Origin: Ramlibacter sp. PS4R-6
Lineage (GTDB): Bacteria > Pseudomonadota > Gammaproteobacteria > Burkholderiales > Burkholderiaceae_C
Length of the DNA: 64,000 nucleotides
NCBI RefSeq assembly: GCF_037572775.1
Contig: NZ_JBBHKA010000001.1
Coordinates: 1,364,001-1,428,000, forward strand
Direction of reading: 5' to 3'
Part shown: positions 8,023 to 17,493 of the stretch, one piece after another
Layout of the letters: each line of letters starts with the position of its first letter
How positions within the stretch are numbered: position 1 is the first letter of the stretch
Translations under genes and position numbers: made by a program
The notes under the pieces: model-generated
What the model was told of the DNA's origin: nothing
Seen by the model: the letters and a program-made list of their open reading frames with translations, nothing else
Database searches by the model: none

Positions 8023-9459
8023 ATGACGAAACCGAACGAGCCTGCAACGCAGGAATTCGAGACCAATCCCGAAACGGAAACCGCGGAAGTCCCCGAGTCG
8101 CCGGGCGTCCCGGAGCCCGCGCCGGAAGCTCCGATCGTCACCCCGGCTCCCACGCAGGCCGTGGACAAGCGACCGGGCGTGCTTTACGCGTGCCCGATGA
8201 ACATCCTGGACATCACCAGCGGCGCTGCGCTGTCCATGCGCACCATGCTCTCGTCACTGGCCAAGCGCGGCTTCCGCGTGGTCGCCCTGCAGGCGCAGAT
8301 GTTCGACTCGGCGCAAGGCGCCGAACATGTCGTCGCCGCCGGTGAGCAGGTCAAGGACAAGGCCATCCTGCGCGCCCAGGTCCTCGGTGTCGAGCACCTG
8401 ATCGTGCGCACGCAGGCTGTCCGCCGCCCGGACATGCGGTCGATGGAAGAGGAAATCTACCTGCGGCGCTTCCGCGAGGAACTGGTGACGCGCCGGCCGG
8501 AGTTCATCATCCTCTGGGGCGGCCTGCTGCTGGAAATGACGGTGATGCGCGAGGCGCGCCAGCTGGGCATCCCGGTGATCTTCTACCTCGTCAACGCCGG
8601 CTACACGAACAAGGACACCTTCCAGTACGTCTCGCGCATCGTGACCGATACCGAGGCGACCGCACAGCTCTACCGCGAGCGGCACGGCTTCGAATGCGTG
8701 CCCATCGGCAAGTTCATCGACCCCGAACTGATCAAGGCGAAAGAGCGCAAGCCGGAGTACATCACCTTCATCAACCCGAGCTTTGAAAAGGGCGTCAACG
8801 TCTTCATGCCGCTGGCCAAGCTGGCGGCGCGTGAGGCGCCCGAGATCAAGTTCCTCGTCGTCCAGAGCCGGGGCCGCTGGGGCAACGCGCTTCAGGTGCT
8901 GAAGTTCAAGGCCGAGGATTTCCCGAACGTGCGGATCATCGGGCACCAGAAGAACATGAAGCCCGTGTACGCCGCGACGCGGGCGCTGCTGCTGCCTTCG
9001 GTGTGGCATGAGAGCGGCGCGCGCGTGATCGCCGAAGCGTTGATCAACGACATCCCCGTGCTGGCCAGCCGCACCGGCGGCTCCGCCGAACTCGTGGGCA
9101 AGGGTGGCGTGGTGTTCGACCTGCCGGAAACCGTGCGCGAAAACCGCGGCGTCGCGGCGACCGAAGAGGTCGTGCGCCCGTGGCTCGAGGAGATCAAACG
9201 CATCTGGCACGACGAGGCGTACTACCAGGCGCTCACCGAGACCGTGCGCGAAGAAGGCAAGCTGCACGACATCGAGCGCAACACGGACCGTTTCCTGCGG
9301 GCGGTGGAGCCTCTCGTGAAGCAGGCGCATATGGCGCGGCAGGCGAGGGCGGCGGCCAAGCAGGCGGCGACGCCGGCGCCCGATGTGAAGGGTGCCGTGA
9401 AGCAGGCCCTGACCAAGAAGCAAGCGAAACAGAAGGCGAAGACCTCGCGCAAGCGCTAG
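8023..9459 (+). CDS. Glycosyltransferase family 4 (GT-B fold)
   Basis: 478 residues from ATG 8023. An in-frame start at 7930 is possible but would lie inside the terminator. Residues 1-45 are an acidic, Pro/Glu-rich tail. The GT-B core begins at GVLYACPMNILDITSGA, and the C-terminal half has the retaining GT4 signature SVWHESGARVIAEALINDIPVLA with the E-x7-E spacing. The protein ends in a Lys/Ala-rich tail. It probably transfers an activated sugar to a surface glycan or protein. Lying directly after the S-layer-like gene, it could glycosylate that protein, but nothing in the sequence proves the acceptor. Its stop overlaps the convergent sulfotransferase gene by four bases. Confidence 0.8.
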   Translation: MTKPNEPATQEFETNPETETAEVPESPGVPEPAPEAPIVTPAPTQAVDKRPGVLYACPMNILDITSGAALSMRTMLSSLAKRGFRVVALQAQMFDSAQGAEHVVAAGEQVKDKAILRAQVLGVEHLIVRTQAVRRPDMRSMEEEIYLRRFREELVTRRPEFIILWGGLLLEMTVMREARQLGIPVIFYLVNAGYTNKDTFQYVSRIVTDTEATAQLYRERHGFECVPIGKFIDPELIKAKERKPEYITFINPSFEKGVNVFMPLAKLAAREAPEIKFLVVQSRGRWGNALQVLKFKAEDFPNVRIIGHQKNMKPVYAATRALLLPSVWHESGARVIAEALINDIPVLASRTGGSAELVGKGGVVFDLPETVRENRGVAATEEVVRPWLEEIKRIWHDEAYYQALTETVREEGKLHDIERNTDRFLRAVEPLVKQAHMARQARAAAKQAATPAPDVKGAVKQALTKKQAKQKAKTSRKR

Positions 9460-10493
9460 CGCAGGCCGCTGGCGACTTCACGCAGCAGCGGGCGCCAGTG
9501 CGCCGGGGCGCTTTCCGCCACGGCCAGAAAGGACTCGACATCCTGCCGTTCGAACGTGAATGGCGCCGGCTCGAGGCGGGGGTCGTTCTGGGCAAACGCA
9601 TCGCCCAATTCGCTGCGCAGCCACGCGTTTTCTGCTTGCAGCAAGGGATTGAGCTGTGGGGCTTCCGCCTCGCGCAGGACGAACTTGCCTCGCCCGACCC
9701 CGCGGATCGCCGCCAGCGTGCGCTCGTCCAACAAGCGGCCATAGCCCCGCTTCGACAACGTGCGTGTGTTGAGCCGCGACAGGAAGCGTACGGCAGCGTC
9801 GCTGGCGCGCTGGTTGGCCGCGACGTCGGTGGCCGGAAAGTTAGCCGTGGCCGCAGGGATGCCCAGCACGTCCAGGAACTGCCCGGCCGGCCCCTGTGGA
9901 TGCCGCGCCGCGGCCTCGTAGCTGAGGAAGCGCGTATCGGGGAAGGTGGCACGCAGATTCTGAATGCGGCCACGCACCAGCGAGCCCTGCTGGACGAACT
10001 CCTGCACAACCACGTCGAGGGGGAGGCGCGGGCCTGCGGAAACCCGTTGCGCAACCATCGAATGGAGCCAAGAACTGAGGTGGCGGACCAGGCAAATGGC
10101 CTGGACGGTCCATCCGGCTTCGCCGAACCAGTCCTTCATCCGGTCCAGTTCCTCGCGATCGAAAACCGAGACGCCTTCGGCCACGAAGATGATGTTGCGG
10201 CGCGTGCGGGCCAGCTTGGCAGCCAGGGCTGCTCGGGTCGACAGCTGGGTGGCCGCGAAGTCTTCATCCGGTTCTGGCGCCAGGACGCCCGGACCCCATT
10301 TGTGTGGATCGCGCCGGAACACAAAATGAAACAGCGATGTATGGTTCGCGGGTGCGGCTCTCGATGTGCCCATTTTCCCCACCGGGAAGATGTAGCCGGC
10401 CTCCTGCAGCGCATCCTTGTTCGCGGCACACACCCGTTGGATCGAGGTGGTCCCTGTCTTGTGCAGCCCCGCGACGAGGATGATGGTGCCCAT
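9456..10493 (-). CDS. Sulfotransferase-like P-loop protein
   Basis: 345 residues. The N-terminus IILVAGLHKTGTTSIQ has the form of the 5'-phosphosulfate loop of PAPS-dependent sulfotransferases. The middle segment CLVRHLSSWLHSMVAQRV corresponds to the 3'-phosphate-binding R/S region. It would transfer sulfate from PAPS to a sugar or small molecule in the cytoplasm. It is clearly paralogous to the 345-residue protein at 56822-57859, with the same length and order of motifs. It is divergent from the next sulfotransferase gene, sharing a 160-base region. The acceptor is unknown. Confidence 0.7.
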   Translation of the reverse strand: MGTIILVAGLHKTGTTSIQRVCAANKDALQEAGYIFPVGKMGTSRAAPANHTSLFHFVFRRDPHKWGPGVLAPEPDEDFAATQLSTRAALAAKLARTRRNIIFVAEGVSVFDREELDRMKDWFGEAGWTVQAICLVRHLSSWLHSMVAQRVSAGPRLPLDVVVQEFVQQGSLVRGRIQNLRATFPDTRFLSYEAAARHPQGPAGQFLDVLGIPAATANFPATDVAANQRASDAAVRFLSRLNTRTLSKRGYGRLLDERTLAAIRGVGRGKFVLREAEAPQLNPLLQAENAWLRSELGDAFAQNDPRLEPAPFTFERQDVESFLAVAESAPAHWRPLLREVASGLR

Positions 10494-10608
10494 GCCGCGA
10501 CTCTACCGAACGCCGGTGATATCTTCACGAACCCAGCCCTTGTCCGGCCCTTGCGGCAAAGCCCCGGCGCCACCCCGGGCCCACCGCTTAAAATCCGGTG
10601 AGACCCGG

Positions 10609-10636
10609 CGCCGCCTCGCTTCGAGCGAAGGCGGCG
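10609..10636 (+). other. Hairpin in the leader of the long sulfo/secretion operon
   Basis: CGCCGCCTCGCT (10609-10620) pairs with AGCGAAGGCGGCG (10624-10636) with one bulged base and a TCG loop, followed by TCTTT. It lies 17 bases before ATG 10654. A -10-like TAAAAT sits just upstream at about 10589-10594. It could be a leader hairpin or a weak attenuator; it is not a convincing terminator. Confidence 0.35.
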
Positions 10637-10653
10637 TCTTTGCAGATGCACCC

Positions 10654-11436
10654 ATGACCATTGCGATCTCCGAAAAGCACAAGCGCGAGCTGAGCCCCGA
10701 GCGCGACTTCCCGACGCCCACGCCGGTGACGATGCGCTACGCGATCCTCTCGAGCCCGCGCTCGGGCAGCACGCTGCTGGGCCGACTGCTGCATGAGACG
10801 AAGCAGGCCGGCGACCCCCAGGAGTACTTCAACCCGCCGTTGCTGGCGCTGGCGCGCAAGCAGTACAACAAGCCCGAGCTGACCATCAACCAGTTCCTGC
10901 GCGAGATGCAGAAGCGCCGCACGTCGCCCAACGGCGTGTTCGGCCTGAAGACACACTACTCGCAGCTGCTGGGGGTCTTCCGCACGAAGAAGCCGACCGA
11001 GAACGTCGCCAAGTTCCTGCGCGAAGCCGGCAAGCTCATCTGGATCCGCCGCCGCGACCGCATCGGCCAGGCGATCTCGCAGGCCGTTGCCATCAAGACC
11101 AACGTGTGGAGCTCGGAGGACACGCGCTTCCAGAAGAACCCGGACGTGAAGATCCATCCGTTCGAGATCATCCGCACCCTGCAGGTCATCTCGCACGACG
11201 ACGCGGGCTGGGAGATGCTCATCCCCGCCGCGAAGCTGGAGGTCCTGGAAGTCTGGTACGAGGACCTGGTGAACGACTACGAGAACCAGGCGCGCCGGGT
11301 GCTGCGTTACCTGGGCATCGACAAGGACGTGCCGACCATCCCCGCGCCGCCGCTGGAGCGCCAGGGCGGCGAACTCAACGAACGCCTGCGGCGCGAATTC
11401 CACGCCTACCTGGGCCTGCCGCCGCCCGCGGCCTGA
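10654..11436 (+). CDS. Stf0-like sulfotransferase
   Basis: 260 residues. RYAILSSPRSGSTLLGRLLHET near residue 28 is the 5'-phosphosulfate-binding loop. LIWIRRRDRIGQAISQAVA near residue 130 matches the 3'-phosphate-binding region with its conserved Arg and Ser. LEVWYEDLVNDYENQ is the usual C-terminal WYEDL box. Stf0 enzymes sulfate trehalose in mycobacteria; here the acceptor is unknown. ATG 10654 is chosen because the frame upstream lacks protein-like character. It is the first gene of a plus-strand run reaching 29321 with no gap over 60 bases, so its product may work with the megaenzymes that follow. Confidence 0.8.
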   Translation: MTIAISEKHKRELSPERDFPTPTPVTMRYAILSSPRSGSTLLGRLLHETKQAGDPQEYFNPPLLALARKQYNKPELTINQFLREMQKRRTSPNGVFGLKTHYSQLLGVFRTKKPTENVAKFLREAGKLIWIRRRDRIGQAISQAVAIKTNVWSSEDTRFQKNPDVKIHPFEIIRTLQVISHDDAGWEMLIPAAKLEVLEVWYEDLVNDYENQARRVLRYLGIDKDVPTIPAPPLERQGGELNERLRREFHAYLGLPPPAA

Positions 11437-11479
11437 AGCCGGACGTGCGGCCCGGACGCCCGTCCACGGAAAGCATCCC

Positions 11480-14332
11480 ATGACGTCCACAGTCCTCGAA
11501 CAGATCGAACGCCAGGCGGCGGCGACGCCCGATGCCATCGCGATCGCCGCGCATGGCCGCAGCCCGCTCGCGTACCGCCAGCTGGTCGCGCACATCCGCG
11601 CCACCGCCGAAGCGCTGAACCGCGCGGGCGCGGGCCGCGGCGATCGCGTGGGCATCGTGATGCCCGGCGGCCCGGAGATGGCCACCGCGGTCCTCTCGGT
11701 GGCCGCTGCCGCCGTCGCGACGCCGGTGAACCCCGACTTCAAGCAAGCCGAGTACGAGCAGAACCTGAAGCGCCTGAAGGTCAAGCTGGTCCTGACGCTG
11801 GCCGGCGGGCAGCATCCGGTGCGCGCCGCTGCGAAAGCGCTGGGCCTGCCCGTGGTGGACGTCAAGGTCGACACGGCGAAAGCCGCGGGGCTCTTCGAGC
11901 TCGCCGCGGCGCCCGGCGCGAAGGCCGCAGCTAGCGGCCTCGCCCAGCCCGATGACGTCGCGCTGATCCTGCAGACCTCCGGCACGACGTCGGTGCCCAA
12001 GACGGTCCCGCTCACGCAGCGCAACCTCGTCGCGTCGGCGCGCAACCTGATCGCGTCGCTTCAGCTCACGGCCGCCGACCGCTGCCTGCACTTCCTGCCG
12101 ATGTTCCACATCGGCGGCGTGGTCGACGTGCTCATCGCGCCGCTGATGGCCGGCGGCGGCACGTTCATCCAGCCCAGCTTCGCCTCGGGCGAGTTCTACC
12201 GCGACCTGAAGGCGTGGCGTCCGACGTGGACGCAAGCGGTGCCCGTGATGCAGCAGGAGCTGGTGAACACCGCCGATGCGCATGAGGGCGAACTCGCGGG
12301 GCACCAGCTGCGCTTCCTGCGCTCGGTGTCCGCGCCGCTGCCCGTGCCGCTGATGGAAGCTGTGGAGAAGCGCTTCGGCATTCCCGTCATCGAGATCTTC
12401 GGCATGACCGAAGCCGCCGGCATGATCACCAGCAACCGCCTGCCGCCCGGCAAGCGCAAGCCGGGCTGCGTCGGCGCAAGCGCCGGCATGGAAGTGCGCA
12501 TCCTCGGCGGCAACAACGAACCGCTGGGCACGAAGCAGATCGGCGAAGTGGTCATCCGGGGCGACAACCTGATGGCCGGCTACGAGGACAACCCCGAGGA
12601 GAACGCGCGCCTGTTCTCGGATGCGGGTTTCCGCACCGGCGACCTCGGCTTCCTCGACGAGGACGGTTACTTGGTCCTCACCGGCCGCGTGAAGGACATG
12701 ATCAACCGCGGCGGCGAGAAGGTGTCGCCGCACGAGGTCGACCAGCTGCTGCTCTCGCATCCGGCCGTGGCCGATGCGGCGTCGTTCCCCGTTCCGCACC
12801 CGACGCTCGGCGAAGATGTCGGCGCGGTCGTCGTGTTGCGCAGCGGCGCGAAGGCAAGTGCGGACGACCTGAAGGCCTACCTGCGCGAACGCATCGCCTT
12901 CTTCAAGATCCCGCGCTTGCTGCGTTTCGTCGACGAGATCCCGCGCGGCGCCAACGGCAAGCTGCAGCGTGCCGTTCTGACCGAGAAGTTCGGCAAGCTC
13001 GAAGATGCCGCCGCCGAGCGCGCCGCGTTCGTCGCGCCGGAAGGCCCCGTCGCGAAACAGCTCGCGCAAGTGTGGTCGGAGATCCTGCAAGTCGAGGAGG
13101 TCGGCATGGATTCCGACTTCTTCGAGCTGGGCGGCGATTCGCTCAAGGCCGCCAGCCTGATCAACGCCGTGCAGCAGCGCTGGGGCGACACCATCTATGT
13201 GTCGTCGGTGTTCGACGCCCCCACGCTGGGCCGCTACGCGAAGTTCCTCGAGAAGCACTACCCGGAGCTGGTCGCGCGCATGCTGGGCCAGTCGGTCGCG
13301 CCCAAGGCGCAGGAGCCGAAGATCACGCCGCAGATGGTCACGGAGCTGCGCACGGCCATCGCGAAGTCCGCGCCCAAGCCCTGGGTGCCCAAGAAGAAGA
13401 ACCCGCCGGCCATCTTCGTGCTGAGCCCGCCGCGCTCGGGCTCGACGCTGCTGCGCGCGATGCTCGCCGGCCACCCGAAGCTCTTCTCGCCGCCGGAGCT
13501 GTACCTGCTCACGTACAACACGCTGGCCGACCGCAAGGCCTGGTTCTCGGGCTCGCAGCGCTTCCAGCTCGAAGGCAACATCCGCGCGCTGATGCAGATC
13601 CGCCAGCAGCCGCTCGAGGAAGTGCAGGCCTGGTTCGCCGACCTCGAAGCCAAGGCCTTCCCGACGCAGGAGTACTACGGCCTGCTGCAGCAGTGGCTGG
13701 GCGACCAGTGGCTCACCGACAAGACGCCGGCCTACGCGACGCACCTGGAGACGCTGGAGCGCGGCGAGACCTGGTTCGAGGACACGATCTACATCCACCT
13801 GCTGCGCCATCCGTACGGGATGATCCGCTCGTTCGAGGAAGCCAAGCTCGAGCAGCTCTGGTACCCGCGCCTGGTCGGCCAGGACGCGGGCCATCCGGAT
13901 GCGAGCCCTTACGGGCGCCGGCAGCTGGGCGAGATGATCTGGCTGATCCTGCACGAGAACATCGTGAAGTTCCTGGACAAGATTCCCGCCAACCGCAAGT
14001 TCCAGTTGCGCTTCGAGGACATGGTGAACCAGCCCGAGGCGGCGATGCGCGACGTGTGCACGCGCCTGGGCCTGGATTTCGCGCCGGACATGCTGGCGCC
14101 GCAGGGCGACCAGAAGCAGCGCATGACCGACGGCATCCACGAAGGCGTCTCGCGCATGATCGGCGACCCGAAGTTCCACAAGCACAAGAAGATCGAGGCG
14201 TCGGTCGCCGACCAGTGGAAGAGCGCCTACGAAGTGGACTTCCTGTCCGAGCAGACCCTCGCCCTCGCGAAGAAGCTGGGTTACACGGAGACGGTGGCCG
14301 ACGTGCGCGGCCGCGAGGACATCGAGCTCTGA
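11480..14332 (+). CDS. Adenylation-carrier-sulfotransferase megaenzyme
   Basis: 950 residues, three domains. Residues 1-510 are an AMP-forming adenylation domain: A3 core TSGTTSVPK from T166, FGMTEAAG, FRTGDLG, a DGYLVLTGRVKDMI segment and NGKLQR with the catalytic Lys. Its core (VPLTQRNLVASARN...LPMFHIGG) is closest by eye to oxalate/acyl-CoA ligase-type enzymes rather than to amino-acid-specific domains. Residues about 520-600 are a peptidyl carrier with DSDFFELGGDSL and the phosphopantetheine Ser at 554. Residues about 640-940 are a sulfotransferase with FVLSPPRSGSTLLRAM (648 on) and LLRHPYGMIRSFEEAK. It would load an acid on the carrier and sulfate it or a partner. The stop overlaps the next ATG (TGATG). 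Confidence 0.85.
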   Translation: MTSTVLEQIERQAAATPDAIAIAAHGRSPLAYRQLVAHIRATAEALNRAGAGRGDRVGIVMPGGPEMATAVLSVAAAAVATPVNPDFKQAEYEQNLKRLKVKLVLTLAGGQHPVRAAAKALGLPVVDVKVDTAKAAGLFELAAAPGAKAAASGLAQPDDVALILQTSGTTSVPKTVPLTQRNLVASARNLIASLQLTAADRCLHFLPMFHIGGVVDVLIAPLMAGGGTFIQPSFASGEFYRDLKAWRPTWTQAVPVMQQELVNTADAHEGELAGHQLRFLRSVSAPLPVPLMEAVEKRFGIPVIEIFGMTEAAGMITSNRLPPGKRKPGCVGASAGMEVRILGGNNEPLGTKQIGEVVIRGDNLMAGYEDNPEENARLFSDAGFRTGDLGFLDEDGYLVLTGRVKDMINRGGEKVSPHEVDQLLLSHPAVADAASFPVPHPTLGEDVGAVVVLRSGAKASADDLKAYLRERIAFFKIPRLLRFVDEIPRGANGKLQRAVLTEKFGKLEDAAAERAAFVAPEGPVAKQLAQVWSEILQVEEVGMDSDFFELGGDSLKAASLINAVQQRWGDTIYVSSVFDAPTLGRYAKFLEKHYPELVARMLGQSVAPKAQEPKITPQMVTELRTAIAKSAPKPWVPKKKNPPAIFVLSPPRSGSTLLRAMLAGHPKLFSPPELYLLTYNTLADRKAWFSGSQRFQLEGNIRALMQIRQQPLEEVQAWFADLEAKAFPTQEYYGLLQQWLGDQWLTDKTPAYATHLETLERGETWFEDTIYIHLLRHPYGMIRSFEEAKLEQLWYPRLVGQDAGHPDASPYGRRQLGEMIWLILHENIVKFLDKIPANRKFQLRFEDMVNQPEAAMRDVCTRLGLDFAPDMLAPQGDQKQRMTDGIHEGVSRMIGDPKFHKHKKIEASVADQWKSAYEVDFLSEQTLALAKKLGYTETVADVRGREDIEL

Positions 14333-17300
14333 TGAAGCCGATCGACCAGCTGCTGGCTTCCGTCGCGGCCCTCGACATCAAGTTGTGGGTCGAGGACGGC
14401 AAGCTGCGCGTCAACGCGCCACAAGGCGCGATGACCGGCGAGCTCAAGTCCGAGCTGTCCGCGCGCAAGCAGGAGCTGATCGAATTCCTCGAGCGCGGCG
14501 CCCAGTCCGCCGCGCCGGCGACGCTGCAGAAGCGCGCGCCCGATGCGCGCGTGCCGCTGACGCACGGGCAGGAACGCATCTGGACGCTCGCGCGCCTGGA
14601 GCCGGGCAGCAGCGTCTACAACGTCCCCACGGTGTTCCAGCTGGCGGGCAAGCTGCAGGTGCGCGCGCTCGAGCAGGCGCTGGGCAACGTGTTGCGCCGC
14701 CACGAGAGCCTGCGCACGGTGTTCCCCGGGTCGTCGGCCGCCGATGCGCACCAGGAGGTGCTGCCGCATGCGCCCGTCGTGATTCCGGTGATGGACGCCG
14801 GCCGCGACCTCGCCAAGCTGCCGCCGCAGCAGGCGCAGCGCGCGCTGCACCGCCTGCTGCGCGCGGAGGTGGCCAAGCCCTTCGACCTGGAGCGCGGCCC
14901 GCTGTGGCGGGCGCGACTGTTGCGGCTCAAGCCCGGCGAGCACGTCCTCGTGCTGACCATGCACCACATCGTCTTCGACGGCATGTCCAAGGCGATCTTC
15001 CTCGACGAGCTGGCGCAGGAGTACCGCGCGGCGGTCGAGGAGAAGCCCAGCCCGCTGGCCGAGCCCGAGCTGCAATTCGCCGACTACGCCGTGTGGCAAC
15101 GCGCGCGCCTGGACGAAGCCACGCTGCAGCGCCAGCTCGATTACTGGAAGCAGCGCCTCGCAGGCGCCGTGCCGCCGCTGGCCACGCCGAACGAGAAGGA
15201 CCGCGTGCCGGGCAAGGGCAAGGCGGGCAACCTGAATTTCGTCATCCGCCCCGAGCTCACCGCGCAGCTCGCCGCCTTCGGCCAGGCGGAAAGGGCGAGC
15301 CTCTTCGTCGTGCTGCTCGCGGGCCTGAACCTGCTGCTGCACGGCTACACCGGCCAGCAGGACCAGGTTCTCGCGGCGCCGATGGCCAGCCGCGAGCGCG
15401 CCGAGATCGAGCGCATGGTCGGCTACTTCAACAACATCGTCGCGATGCGCTGCGACCTGCAGGGCAACCCGACGTTCCGCGAACTCGTGGGCCGGCTGCG
15501 CACGCTGTCGCTGGAAGCTTTCGACAACCAGTACGTGCCGCTGCAGCACGTCGCGCAGCTGCCCAACCTGGCGCGCACGCCGCTCACCCGCGGCATGTTC
15601 TCGTTCCAGGATGCCTCCAGCCGCAAGATCGACCTGCCCGGCCTCGCCGCGCGGCCCATGAGCGTGCGCAAGGACGCCGCCGACTTCGATTTCGCCGTGT
15701 ACACGGAGCTCGAAGGCGACCGCATCACGGGCGTGCTCGACTTCAACGCCGACATCTTCTCGGCCGAGCGCATGAAGCTGCTGCTGCAGCGCTTCCAGGA
15801 CGTGCTGGCCCGCGCGGCGGCGGACCCGGACCTGCGCGTCGCGGATTTCCCGCAGTTCGGCCGTCCGCTGGCCGACATCGAGAAGATGCTGGCGGAGCAC
15901 CCGCAGATCGACCAGGCCGTGATCGAGCGCGACGCATCCAGCGGCGCGCTGAATGCGTGGCTGGTCCTGAACGAGCACGACGTGCCCAGCCTCGACGTCG
16001 TGCGCGCGCATGCGCGCAAGTTGCTGCCCGCTTACCGCATGCCGGCCAGCTTCATCCCCGTCGACGAAATGCCGCTCGCGCCGGATGGCAGTGTGAATCG
16101 CAGCGCCCTGCCGCCGCCGGCCAAGGGCCGCGACAGCATCGCCACGCCCTACGCCGAGCCGCGCAGCGACCTCGAGCGGACGCTCGCCGCGATCTGGAAG
16201 CAGGTCCTGTGGCTGGACTTCGACGTCGGCATCCACGACAGCTTCCGCGAGCTGGGCGGCCACTCGCTGCTGTCGGTGCAGATGGTCGTGGAGATCGAGA
16301 AGGCGCTGGGCAAGCCCGTGCCGCCGCGCGCGCTGGCCACGCTCAATACGGTCGCGCAGCTGGCCGAGGCGCTCGAGCGCGGCGACAGCGGCGATGACGC
16401 GCAGGGCGGCAGCTCCGCCGTGCTGCCCAACGACATCTACCAGGGCTTGCGCAGCCACACGGCGTCGTGGGAAGGCCAGCGCACGTCGCCGGACGGCGTG
16501 ATGGTGGGCCTGAACACCGACGGCCCGAAGCAGGCGCTCTTCTGGTGCCTGCAGCGCTACCAGGAACTGCAGCAGCTGGCCAAGTACCTCGGCCCCGAGC
16601 AGCCCGTGTGGGGCATGCGCTCGGGCAACCGCGTGATGGTCAAGACGCAGGACAACATCGAGCTGCTGGCGAAGCACTACGTGGGCGAGATCCTGCAGGC
16701 GCAGCCGCAGGGGCCTTACCTCATCGGCGGGAACTGCCAGGCCGCACTGATCGCTTTCCAGGTGGCGCGCCAGCTGCGTGCACTGGGCCACGAAATCACG
16801 CTGCTGGTGATGCAGGAGAAGTTCGCGCCCTTTGCGTACGACTCGCCGGTGGCGCTGCTCTTCGGCGACCGCAGCGTGTACAACCCGCGCCGCTCGTACG
16901 CGAAGCCCGAGATGGGCTGGCACAAGTTCTACACCGGCCCGGTCGCGATGACGCAGATCCAGGGCGAGCACGGCCAGTTCTTCCGAGAACCCAACGTGCA
17001 AATTCTCACGGCCACCATCAAAAGATCCATCGAGGCGGCCCAAGCTGGAGCATTGCGGGACGACCCCCCTAGGATCGCGTCCGGCCAGGTGCTGCCCGAG
17101 GAAGCCTACCGCGCGCGCGTGTCCGCGCAGGCCCCGCAGGCGCGCGCCGGCGAGCGCGCCGTGGTGCGCGTGGAAGTGACCAACGAAAGCAGCGTGCCGT
17201 GGCAGCCTTCGGCCCGCAGCGGCATCCACGTCGCCAACCGCTGGCTGCGCACCGACGGCGGCGAGCCGATCGAGCTGGATGGCCGCGCTGAACTCGTGCG

Positions 17301-17481
17301 CGAACTCGGTCCCGGCCAGACGGCCACCGTGGAACTGGGCGTGACCGTGCCGGCCGAGGGCGGCCGCTGGGTGCTCGAGATCGATCTGGTCGACGAAGGC
17401 GTGGCCCGTTTCCAGGAGCGCGGCTCCAAACCGTGCTTGTTAGAATTCACTGTTGACGTTCCCGCCGTGGCGGGGGTGTGA
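14332..17481 (+). CDS. NRPS-like protein: TubC docking, condensation, partial adenylation, carrier, thioesterase, Ig-like
   Basis: 1049 residues. Residues 1-55 fit a TubC-type N-terminal docking domain. Residues about 60-490 are a condensation domain with HHIVFDG at 211-217. Residues about 500-595 match only the small C-terminal part of an adenylation domain (LPAYRMPASFIPVDEMPL, DGSVNRSALP); the ATP-binding core is missing. A carrier follows (SFRELGGHSL, Ser 645). Then comes a type I thioesterase-like domain in which the nucleophile elbow reads GGNCQ, so Cys 802 replaces the usual Ser. Residues about 925-1045 are an Ig-like beta domain (VRVEVTNESSVPWQ...). It probably condenses the upstream acyl unit with an amine loaded elsewhere, then releases or transfers it. 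Confidence 0.8.
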   Translation: MKPIDQLLASVAALDIKLWVEDGKLRVNAPQGAMTGELKSELSARKQELIEFLERGAQSAAPATLQKRAPDARVPLTHGQERIWTLARLEPGSSVYNVPTVFQLAGKLQVRALEQALGNVLRRHESLRTVFPGSSAADAHQEVLPHAPVVIPVMDAGRDLAKLPPQQAQRALHRLLRAEVAKPFDLERGPLWRARLLRLKPGEHVLVLTMHHIVFDGMSKAIFLDELAQEYRAAVEEKPSPLAEPELQFADYAVWQRARLDEATLQRQLDYWKQRLAGAVPPLATPNEKDRVPGKGKAGNLNFVIRPELTAQLAAFGQAERASLFVVLLAGLNLLLHGYTGQQDQVLAAPMASRERAEIERMVGYFNNIVAMRCDLQGNPTFRELVGRLRTLSLEAFDNQYVPLQHVAQLPNLARTPLTRGMFSFQDASSRKIDLPGLAARPMSVRKDAADFDFAVYTELEGDRITGVLDFNADIFSAERMKLLLQRFQDVLARAAADPDLRVADFPQFGRPLADIEKMLAEHPQIDQAVIERDASSGALNAWLVLNEHDVPSLDVVRAHARKLLPAYRMPASFIPVDEMPLAPDGSVNRSALPPPAKGRDSIATPYAEPRSDLERTLAAIWKQVLWLDFDVGIHDSFRELGGHSLLSVQMVVEIEKALGKPVPPRALATLNTVAQLAEALERGDSGDDAQGGSSAVLPNDIYQGLRSHTASWEGQRTSPDGVMVGLNTDGPKQALFWCLQRYQELQQLAKYLGPEQPVWGMRSGNRVMVKTQDNIELLAKHYVGEILQAQPQGPYLIGGNCQAALIAFQVARQLRALGHEITLLVMQEKFAPFAYDSPVALLFGDRSVYNPRRSYAKPEMGWHKFYTGPVAMTQIQGEHGQFFREPNVQILTATIKRSIEAAQAGALRDDPPRIASGQVLPEEAYRARVSAQAPQARAGERAVVRVEVTNESSVPWQPSARSGIHVANRWLRTDGGEPIELDGRAELVRELGPGQTATVELGVTVPAEGGRWVLEIDLVDEGVARFQERGSKPCLLEFTVDVPAVAGV

Positions 17482-17493
17482 GGAGCTTGAGGA

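Noticed and set aside
3815..8047. A 1410-codon open frame on the minus strand opposite the S-layer-like gene
   Set aside because: It is the antisense shadow of a GC-rich, strongly codon-biased gene. Its translation is Arg/Val/Ala/Asp-rich without domains, and the plus-strand gene has promoter, ribosome site, terminator and recognisable domains.
14281..17229. A 982-codon minus-strand frame opposite the NRPS-like gene
   Set aside because: It has no recognisable domain and a composition typical of antisense frames in high-GC DNA, while the plus strand shows condensation, carrier and thioesterase motifs in order.
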